Shown piece after piece: positions 1 through 6,281 of a stretch of 64,000 nt of DNA. The position numbers were made by a program, and so were the translations under genes. Location: assembly GCA_020073565.1 (NCBI GenBank), contig JAIQEY010000019.1, positions 31,485 to 95,484 on the forward strand, read 5' to 3'. The stretch's first letter is position 1. Every line of letters begins with the position of its first letter. The notes below the pieces were generated by a model. It was not told the origin of the DNA. It saw nothing but the letters and a program-made list of their open reading frames with translations, and did no database searches. Source of the DNA: Terriglobia bacterium (GTDB lineage: Bacteria > Acidobacteriota > Terriglobia > Terriglobales > Acidobacteriaceae).

Positions 1-198
1 GAGGGCAATGCGCTCCAGTTGCTCAATCAGCTGGTCGGGGTAGTGATTGCCTGGGGGTTGGCGATTGTGGGAACCCTGGTCATCCTGAAGGTGGTGGACG
101 TCACCATCGGCCTGCGCGTTTCCGAGGAGCACGAGATGCAGGGGCTCGATCTCTCCCAGCACGGCGAAGAAGGATATTATTGGGAGTCGCCTGCGTAA
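1..198 (+). CDS. amt: Ammonium transporter, C-terminal fragment (5' end outside window)
   Basis: The window opens inside a reading frame that runs from base 1 to a TAA at 196-198. The 65 visible residues contain a hydrophobic helix (VVIAWGLAIVGTLVILKVVD), then LRVSEEHEMQGLDLSQHGEEGY, split here as LRVSEEHEMQGLD and LSQHGEEGY. This is the characteristic last transmembrane helix and cytoplasmic tail of Amt/MEP/Rh ammonium transporters. The gene lies 41 bp upstream of a PII gene, the classic amtB-glnB pairing in which PII plugs the transporter when nitrogen is plentiful. Only the C-terminus is visible, so pore residues cannot be checked. Confidence 0.9.
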   Translation, partial: EGNALQLLNQLVGVVIAWGLAIVGTLVILKVVDVTIGLRVSEEHEMQGLDLSQHGEEGYYWESPA

Positions 199-239
199 CC
201 AGACTGAAGCGGCCTATGGGATGATCGGGACGGACAACC

Positions 240-578
240 ATGACAAAGATCGAAGCGATTATTCAAGTTTCCAAGCTCGACGCCGTAAAAGACGCTCTGC
301 ACGAAGTGGGCGTCGAAGGCATGACCGTTTTCGAAGCCAGAGGACACGGCCGGCAAAAAGGGCACACCGAGTTCTACCGGGGACGGGAGTATACCGTGGA
401 TTTGATCCCCAAGGTGAAGCTCGAGATCGTGCTCGCCGACGACATGGTGGAGAAGGCGGTGCAGGCGATTACTTCCTCAGCGCGCACCGGCAAGATCGGC
501 GATGGCAAGATCTTCCTGTCTCGCATTGATGAAGCGATTCGCATTCGCAACGACGAACGGGGCGAAAGCGTACTGTAA
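240..578 (+). CDS. glnB: Nitrogen regulatory protein PII
   Basis: A 112-residue protein, the exact length of the PII family. The T-loop is intact, with Tyr51 in GREYTVDLIPK, the residue uridylylated by GlnD, and the C-terminal signature region GDGKIFLSRIDEAIRIRN is present. PII trimers bind ATP/ADP and 2-oxoglutarate and relay nitrogen status to Amt, GlnD targets and, in some bacteria, N-acetylglutamate kinase. It sits between amt and glnD, its transporter partner and its modifying enzyme, and an argB lies 32 kb downstream in this window. It could be called glnK by its amt linkage; sequence alone does not separate GlnB from GlnK. Confidence 0.95.
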   Translation: MTKIEAIIQVSKLDAVKDALHEVGVEGMTVFEARGHGRQKGHTEFYRGREYTVDLIPKVKLEIVLADDMVEKAVQAITSSARTGKIGDGKIFLSRIDEAIRIRNDERGESVL

Positions 579-666
579 CGGTTTCGCCGGAAACGCAGTT
601 TGTAAGCAGCGGAGACGACCTCCCTCTTACGCGGAATGCTTCGCGCCTTGGGGGAGCGTCATCGGA

Positions 667-3261
667 ATGAGCACCGTGGCCACCGTCGGCACTGACTTAC
701 GGGACCTGTACGCACGAGAATCCGCTGCCATCCAGCAGGAATTTTCCGTCGCGGGTGACGGACGCAGCGCGCTCTCCCGCCGCACTGCATTGGTCGATTC
801 CCTGCTGCTACGGCTGTGGAGTGAAATCATCTCCGCAGACCCGCAGGGTCCGAAGAATTTCGCGCTGGTCGCAACCGGGGGGTTTGGCCGCGGCTGGCTC
901 TTCCCTCACTCCGATATTGATCTGCTGTTTCTCCACGCAGGTTCCGATACCGAGAATGATCTGAAGGATCCGATTCGCCGTTTTTCGCAGGAATTGTGGG
1001 ACCTGCGTCTGAAGCTGAGCCCGGGGACGCGCACGCTGGCGGAGTGCGAGCGCTTCGATGCGGAGAACGTCGAGTTCGCGATCTCGCTGCTCGACTGCCG
1101 CTTTCTGGCGGGTGATCGCGATCTTTTCACGCGCCTTCACGACAAAGTTGTTCCCCGCCTGGTGGCGCGCGAATGCCACAACCTGATTCAGAATCTCGGA
1201 GAGATCACGCGCGGACGGCATCACAAATTCGGCAACACGGTCTTCCACCTGGAACCGAACGTCAAGGATGGCCCCGGCGGTCTGCGCGACTACAACGTCG
1301 CGCACTGGCTGGCACTGATCTCCGCCATGGAAAAACTTGGCACGTGGCCGGACCCGAGATCCCTGTTGCCGGTTTCTTCCCGCCGGCCGCTGGAAGCGGC
1401 GGTCGACTTCCAGATGTCGGTGCGCTGCTTTTTGCACTTCCGGTACGGACGCCACGACAACTCGCTGAGCTGGGAGGCGCAGGACGAGGCCGCGGCGCGC
1501 AAGATCGGCGCTTCCGATCTGGAAATTACGAACGCGGCCGATTGGATGCGGGTGTACTTCGGCCACGCGCGCGCTGTGCACCGCGTCTGCACTCAGTTGC
1601 AAGAGGAGATTCCGGCGGCCTGGTCTTCTTTGTACAAGCAGCTCCAGAGTTGGCGAACGCGCGTTTCGAATCCCGATTTTTCGGTGGTGGATGGACTGGT
1701 TTTCCTCCAGAAGCCCGACGCTCTTCAAGATCCGGAAATGCTGCTGAAGCTTTTTCACTTCATCGCCCAACATGGAGTGAAACTGAGCACCACCACCGAA
1801 TACAGAATTGAGCAGGTATTGCCGGCGCTCGCGGCTACGCCTCCGCGCGGCGCCGAGTTGTGGCTTTACCTGCAGGAAACGCTGGTCCAATCGCATGCCG
1901 CCGACGCGCTGCGTGCCATGAATGCCCTGCGTCTTCTGCCGCTCCTGCTGCCGGAAATGAAAGGGATCGAAGCGCTGGTGGTTCGTGACTTCTACCATCG
2001 CTATACGGTCGATGAACACTCGTTTTTGGCGATCGAGCATCTGCACCGCCTGAAGGAATCGAAGTCGGAATCGGACCGGCGGTTTGGCGAGTTGCTGGAG
2101 GAACTCGAGCAACCGGAACTCCTGTATCTGGCATTGCTGCTGCACGACAGCGGCAAAGCTGCGCCCGATCAGAACCACGTCGATGCCAGCCTGCAATTGA
2201 CCGACACCTGCGCGGACCGTTTGGACCTGGATCCGGCGGATCGAGAAACGCTGCGCTATCTGGTTGGGAATCACCTGGAGATGTCGGCCGCCATGCGGCG
2301 GGACGTGTTCGATCCGAACAATGTGAAGGCATTCGCGGAAAGAGTCGGGGCGCCGGAGCGACTGAAGATGTTGTGTCTGCTGACCTACGCCGACATCAAG
2401 GCCGTGAACCCGGAGGCGATGACGCCGTGGAGAGCCGACAATCTGTGGCAGCTCTATATCGCTTCCGCGAACCATTTGAGCCGCAGCGCGGACGAGCGCG
2501 TGCACACCGACGACGCGGGCTCAAACCTGGCGCACCTGCGGTCACTCGCGCCGGTTGCCGGAAGGAAAATCAACACGTTCCTCGAAGGATTGCCGCAACG
2601 CTACCTTCGGATTCATGGCGCCAGCGATGTGCTGATGCATGCCGAAATGGCTGGCCAACTAGGAAGCGATGGCGTGCAGTTAAACCTGAAGCAGGTGCGC
2701 CACTGGTATGAGTTGACCCTGATCACGACCGACCGGCCCTTCCTGTTTGCCTCGGTTTCCGGAGCGCTGGCGGCGTGGGGAATGAACATCGTGAAGGCCA
2801 ATGCGTTTTCGAACGCAGCCGGCGTGGTTGTCGACACCTTTTATTTCACCGACCGTTTTCGAACCCTCGAGTTGAACGTGCAGGAATGGGAGCGCCTGAA
2901 AAAGAGCATCGCGGCGGTGGTAAAGGGCGAGGCCGACGTGGTTCGCATGCTGCAGGATCGGCTGAAATCGGAGAAGGCCAACGGCACGAAAGTTAAAATC
3001 GAAACGCAGATTGAGTTCGACGACAACTGCTCGACGCACAGCACCCTGATGCAGGTTCTTACCCAGGATCGTCCGGGGCTGCTCTATAAGATGTGCTCGC
3101 AGATTTCGAAGCATGACTGCAATATCGAGATTGCCCTGATCGAGACCGAGGGGCAAATGGCGATCGACGTCCTGTATCTAACATCAGGCGGCGCGAAGCT
3201 GGACGCAAAGCGGCAGGCAGCGCTGAGGCGTGCCCTTCAAGAAGAACTGGCAGCAAAGTAG
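667..3261 (+). CDS. glnD: Bifunctional PII uridylyltransferase / uridylyl-removing enzyme
   Basis: The product adds UMP to PII when nitrogen is scarce and removes it when glutamine is high. The nucleotidyltransferase motif GGFGRG followed by SDIDLLFL lies at about residues 71-88, the HD hydrolase motif LLHDSGKA near residue 491, and two C-terminal ACT domains begin near residues 680 and 790, where glutamine is sensed. With the ATG at 667 the protein has 864 residues, close to the usual length, and a GGGGGAG lies about 10 bases upstream. The frame is open back to an ATG at 502, but that start would overlap glnB, so 667 is preferred. The TAG stop is part of a REP-like palindrome. Confidence 0.95.
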   Translation: MSTVATVGTDLRDLYARESAAIQQEFSVAGDGRSALSRRTALVDSLLLRLWSEIISADPQGPKNFALVATGGFGRGWLFPHSDIDLLFLHAGSDTENDLKDPIRRFSQELWDLRLKLSPGTRTLAECERFDAENVEFAISLLDCRFLAGDRDLFTRLHDKVVPRLVARECHNLIQNLGEITRGRHHKFGNTVFHLEPNVKDGPGGLRDYNVAHWLALISAMEKLGTWPDPRSLLPVSSRRPLEAAVDFQMSVRCFLHFRYGRHDNSLSWEAQDEAAARKIGASDLEITNAADWMRVYFGHARAVHRVCTQLQEEIPAAWSSLYKQLQSWRTRVSNPDFSVVDGLVFLQKPDALQDPEMLLKLFHFIAQHGVKLSTTTEYRIEQVLPALAATPPRGAELWLYLQETLVQSHAADALRAMNALRLLPLLLPEMKGIEALVVRDFYHRYTVDEHSFLAIEHLHRLKESKSESDRRFGELLEELEQPELLYLALLLHDSGKAAPDQNHVDASLQLTDTCADRLDLDPADRETLRYLVGNHLEMSAAMRRDVFDPNNVKAFAERVGAPERLKMLCLLTYADIKAVNPEAMTPWRADNLWQLYIASANHLSRSADERVHTDDAGSNLAHLRSLAPVAGRKINTFLEGLPQRYLRIHGASDVLMHAEMAGQLGSDGVQLNLKQVRHWYELTLITTDRPFLFASVSGALAAWGMNIVKANAFSNAAGVVVDTFYFTDRFRTLELNVQEWERLKKSIAAVVKGEADVVRMLQDRLKSEKANGTKVKIETQIEFDDNCSTHSTLMQVLTQDRPGLLYKMCSQISKHDCNIEIALIETEGQMAIDVLYLTSGGAKLDAKRQAALRRALQEELAAK

Positions 3262-3279
3262 CGCCGGCGTCCCGCCGGC
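3258..3279 (+). repeat. REP-like palindrome, copy 1 (overlaps glnD stop)
   Basis: A 22-bp unit, GTAGCGCCGGCG then TCCCGCCGGC, whose two GCCGGCG/CGCCGGC arms can pair. An identical unit lies at 62114-62135, and exact reverse complements end at 36284 and 62783. The TAG inside its head (3259-3261) is the glnD stop codon. Confidence 0.85.
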
Positions 3280-3414
3280 GGCAAAACACGCGTGCCAGGT
3301 AGGGGCGGTGTCCCCGATGATTCGCTCGCCCAGGTTTTCCCGAACCTAGCTTCGTTCACACCCCAGAAGTTCCACTTCCTGTAGACGTGAGCCCGCCGCC
3401 GGAGCATATTCTTC

Positions 3415-3575
3415 ATTCCATGAAACGGAACACGCCTTCCCTGCACTATCCCAATGAGTGGTAGAAGTCGCGGGATAAGCGACAGCACCACCCCCTCCGG
3501 ATCCCGGAACGAACGTGCCAGGATCCTTTTAAGACGCTAGAGCCGACGGGGAAGCGGCTCCGGCGTCTTTTTTTT
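3415..3575 (+). ncRNA. Candidate structured small RNA, unit A of a tandem pair
   Basis: The stretch between glnD and the next gene has no credible ORF but contains two units that align without gaps at a fixed 234-bp offset. Unit A starts with ATTCCATGAAAC (3415-3426), followed by a conserved block around TTCCCTGCACTATCCC. A nested hairpin follows (GTGGT/ACCAC around GTCGC/GCGAC, 3458-3491), and the unit ends in a 13-bp-arm hairpin with eight T residues. No promoter is certain. The family is not recognised; a comparison with RNA family models would be needed for a name. Confidence 0.5.
3533..3575 (+). terminator. Intrinsic terminator of unit A
   Basis: Arms 3533-3545 and 3555-3567 pair at 12 of 13 positions (one is G-T). 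The 9-base loop ACGGGGAAG is followed by T8 (3568-3575). Loop and inner stem are shared with the terminator at 3767-3805, while the outer stem bases differ in a paired manner. Confidence 0.85.
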
Positions 3576-3648
3576 GCGTAAGGGTCGTGGATGGCGTTTG
3601 GCCGCCGTCAAATCGGCTGCTTCATCCCGGGGTTGCAGATTTTCGGCA

Positions 3649-3805
3649 ATTCCATGAAACAAATCGCGCGGTCCCTTCACCATCCCTACAGATGAACGCA
3701 ATCGCAGAATGGCGATTGCATAGTTTAGGAACCCAACTTGGAAACTCCCGGCTGGGATCCACAGGAAGTGCCGGAGCCGGCGGGGAAGCGACTCCGGCAC
3801 TTTTT
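3649..3805 (+). ncRNA. Candidate structured small RNA, unit B of a tandem pair
   Basis: Second unit, starting with the same 12 bases ATTCCATGAAAC (3649-3660). It keeps the TCCCTTCACCATCCC block and has its own central hairpin, with 8-bp perfect arms GCAATCGC/GCGATTGC at 3698-3705 and 3712-3719. It ends in a terminator hairpin. The distance from the conserved 5' block to the terminator stem is 118 bases in both units. The central hairpin sequence differs from unit A, suggesting a conserved scaffold with divergent recognition parts. It lies immediately upstream of the ECF sigma gene on the same strand. Confidence 0.5.
3767..3805 (+). terminator. Intrinsic terminator of unit B
   Basis: Arms 3767-3779 and 3789-3801 pair at 12 of 13 positions around the loop GCGGGGAAG, followed by a five-T run ending at 3805. 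Its outer stem (AGTGCC/GGCACT) replaces the GACGC/GCGTC stem of the first terminator with base pairing kept. Confidence 0.8.
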
Positions 3806-3865
3806 GGTCTCATATTCCCCACGTTCTGATCCGCCGGTAGCTTCCAGGAGTGGTGTTCTTCCCAA

Positions 3866-4609
3866 GTGCGCAAGGTCTACTCCATCTCGTCGGCAGGCCG
3901 CCCGCGCGGCAGCCACACCGTTCCCAAACGCCCCTCTTTGCACACCCTTGCGCCGGAAAAGGCCCGCAGCGCCCCGATTGAAGTGCTACACTGTCTGCCA
4001 TTGTGTGGTCTGCGGGGCAAGTACTTGCAATTTCAGTCTTTTGACGCATCCTACGTGGAACGTCTGCGGGCGGGTGATTTCCGCACCCAGGACCATTTTG
4101 TTGCCTATTTCTCGGAACTTATTCAAATCAAGCTGCGCTCCCGCCTGAAGTCGCCCCAAGCCATCGAAGACGTTCGCCAGGAAACCTTTGCGCGATTCTT
4201 CACCGCTCTGCGTGCCGGGAAAATCCTGCAGCCGGAACGCCTCGGCTCGTTTGTGAATTCAATGTGCAACAACGTGCTGCTGGAGCACTATCGCTCAGGT
4301 GCGCGCAACGACTCGTTGGACGATGAAGACGGGAACGAATTCCCCGCCAAAGGGATTGATCTGGTGAGCGCTCTCGCCACCCAGCAGATGAACAAGAAAG
4401 TGCGCGAGATTCTCGAGCAGCTTTCGGAACGCGATCGGCGGCTGCTGCGTGAGATTTTTCTTGAAGAGCGCGACAAAGATGAGGTGTGCCGTGACTTCGG
4501 GGTCGATCGGGAGTACTTACGAGTTCTGTTGCACCGCGCCAAACAGGCGTTTAAATCACTGTACCTAAAGAACACGGGAAATGAGCCGCCACAATTTGCG
4601 ACCGCCTGA
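3866..4609 (+). CDS. ECF-family RNA polymerase sigma factor (start uncertain)
   Basis: The frame encodes sigma region 2 (IEDVRQETFARFFTALRAG, followed by SFVNSMCNNVLLEHYRS) and region 4 (LSERDRRLLREIFLEE, then VCRDFGVDREYLRVLLHRAK), with no region 3, as in ECF sigma factors. The frame is open from an ATG at 3866, but the first 45-50 residues are proline/arginine-rich and unlike a sigma factor. A TTG at 4001 or 4025, the latter behind GGGGCAAG, may be the real start. The next gene is a zinc-finger anti-sigma, so the pair should form a sigma/anti-sigma switch for the downstream exported protein and CHAT protein. Target promoter unknown. Confidence 0.85.
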   Translation: MRKVYSISSAGRPRGSHTVPKRPSLHTLAPEKARSAPIEVLHCLPLCGLRGKYLQFQSFDASYVERLRAGDFRTQDHFVAYFSELIQIKLRSRLKSPQAIEDVRQETFARFFTALRAGKILQPERLGSFVNSMCNNVLLEHYRSGARNDSLDDEDGNEFPAKGIDLVSALATQQMNKKVREILEQLSERDRRLLREIFLEERDKDEVCRDFGVDREYLRVLLHRAKQAFKSLYLKNTGNEPPQFATA

Positions 4610-4665
4610 GGACTTTGAAACGATTACACATGCCGGCTCACTACCCTATATAAGGGAGAACACCC

Positions 4666-5343
4666 ATGAACCACGACTTGGTGGTTCGGCAAAAAATGAC
4701 GGAACGATACCTGCTCGATGAACTCGAACCCGCACAGCGGGACGAGTTCGAGGAACATCTTTTCGACTGCCCGAATTGCACCGATGATGTGCGAGCGGGT
4801 GTCATGTTCGTCGAGCAAAGCAAGGTCGTACTTGCGGAGAGCCCTGCCGTGGCTCTGGTGTCTACCCCCGCCCCTACCCCTCCACTATCGGGATGGTTCG
4901 CCTGGCTGCGACCGGCGTTTGCCCTGCCCGCGCTGGCCGTGCTTTTGGCGGTGGTCGGATATCAGAATCTGGTGACCTATCCTCAACTGCAGGGGGCACT
5001 TAAACAGCCACATGTATTGCCCATGGCGTCGGTGAATCTGGGCACGTGGGGCGCAGGCGGCCCGGTGATCACAACCGCTCCGGGGAAAGGCTTCTTGCTT
5101 TTCTTCAGAATTCCGCCGGATGGGGTCTATGACCACTACACAGCAGACTTGATTAACCCCGCCGGAAAGCTAGAATGGTCGCTCACCATTCCGTTCGTCG
5201 CCGGTCAAGATCAATGGCCGGTGCAGGTACCCGGAGCGAATCGGGAAGCGGGAACTTATACGGTAGCGATACACGGCATTAGCGCAACTGGCGAAAGCAC
5301 AGATAAGGGTCGGGCCTCATTCGAATTACAGACTCAGAAGTGA
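4666..5343 (+). CDS. Zinc-finger transmembrane anti-sigma factor
   Basis: A 225-residue protein with an N-terminal anti-sigma zinc-finger helix. The motif H-x3-C-x2-C (EEHLFDCPNC) occurs at about residues 27-36. A single hydrophobic segment (FALPALAVLLAVVGY) near residue 90 is followed by an exported C-terminal half predicted as beta-rich. This is the standard layout of a membrane-bound anti-sigma that holds its ECF sigma until a signal arrives outside. AAGGGAGAA lies eight bases before the ATG, behind a near-palindromic CCCTATATAAGGG (4644-4656). The external domain (FFRIPPDGVYDHYTADL) is not recognised and may sense the signal. Confidence 0.8.
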   Translation: MNHDLVVRQKMTERYLLDELEPAQRDEFEEHLFDCPNCTDDVRAGVMFVEQSKVVLAESPAVALVSTPAPTPPLSGWFAWLRPAFALPALAVLLAVVGYQNLVTYPQLQGALKQPHVLPMASVNLGTWGAGGPVITTAPGKGFLLFFRIPPDGVYDHYTADLINPAGKLEWSLTIPFVAGQDQWPVQVPGANREAGTYTVAIHGISATGESTDKGRASFELQTQK

Positions 5344-5367
5344 GCTTTAACGAGGAAGGCGTACAAT

Positions 5368-6267
5368 ATGGCCGCTATGCCGGAAGCACCGTGGCACGAG
5401 TTTCATGCCGAAGCACACGTCCTTAGCGGACACTTGCAACGTCCAGTCGAACAAAAGATCGAGCGGCACGCGCCGGTCGCGTTGAAAGACCGGAAGGGCG
5501 GCCATCTCACGCGCTTCACAGAGGACGTCAACATCGAGGGACTGGTCTCCTTCAGGCGGGGCAGCACGCGTGTGTCGGGAAGCCAGAGCGTCAAAAACGA
5601 CCCGAAGAACCACGGGTGGGTGACCGTGGCGACTTCAATTCTCGAAGGTCTGAATGTGTTCGAAGTCTTCACGGCGGACCGTATCGTTTCGCAGGTTGCG
5701 ACGGACCATCCGCTTGAGAATGGCCACTATCCGCACGTGACTTTCCTGGGTTCGCACTTCGACAATCTGCGAGTCAACGGCGTCCCCCTCACCATGAAAC
5801 TCAACCTCGGAATCTGCGGTGAGAGACCGAAGGGCGACAAGTCCTATCTGACGGATCCCGGCTTCTTGAAGTGCGCCAAAGAGCAGGCCGAAAGGGTCGT
5901 CAAGACATCCGGCCTTCCCAAGGATCTTCAGACTGAGTACTCTAATAGGCTCGCCGCTATCAACAACCTCACTAAGGACATCGACAAGAGCCGCGAACGC
6001 AAGATCACATGCTCGATCGTCAAAAACATCGACAACCTCGACGCGATTCCGATTCCCGGGATCCAAGCGGTGGGACACGTCCTGATCATTCCGCACTTTG
6101 GGACCGTGTCGCTGGGCGAGGTCGAGGTGAGCGACGTGTACTACGAAGGCTCGGCCAAACCAAGCAATTACTTCGAACTGATGATGGTCAAGATAGATAT
6201 GGGCTGCGTGGGGCACGGGAAGGTGAAGGGCCCGAGCGCTGGGTCCAACGGCCAAGGCTTCCCATAG
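5368..6267 (+). CDS. Unknown protein, possibly choice-of-anchor-P-like
   Basis: A 299-residue protein with no clear signal peptide. GAGGAAGG precedes the ATG. The central part (WVTVATSILEGLNVFEVFTA, then HVTFLGSHFDNLRVNGVPL) resembles beta-sandwich repeats of choice-of-anchor proteins, which have a V-x-LNV-x-TAD pattern followed by an F-x-G-S-x-F-x-x-L-x-VNG pattern. A second, partial copy may be VKNIDNLDAIPIPGIQAVGH. A short helical stretch with two cysteines lies between. It is the third gene of the sigma/anti-sigma operon, directly upstream of the CHAT gene. The family assignment is from pattern memory only. Confidence 0.5.
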   Translation: MAAMPEAPWHEFHAEAHVLSGHLQRPVEQKIERHAPVALKDRKGGHLTRFTEDVNIEGLVSFRRGSTRVSGSQSVKNDPKNHGWVTVATSILEGLNVFEVFTADRIVSQVATDHPLENGHYPHVTFLGSHFDNLRVNGVPLTMKLNLGICGERPKGDKSYLTDPGFLKCAKEQAERVVKTSGLPKDLQTEYSNRLAAINNLTKDIDKSRERKITCSIVKNIDNLDAIPIPGIQAVGHVLIIPHFGTVSLGEVEVSDVYYEGSAKPSNYFELMMVKIDMGCVGHGKVKGPSAGSNGQGFP

Positions 6268-6281
6268 CTCTCGGCGGATGT

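Noticed and set aside
808..2505. A 565-codon minus-strand frame opposite glnD
   Set aside because: Antisense shadow of a GC-rich gene; glnD carries all catalytic motifs and the opposite product shows none.
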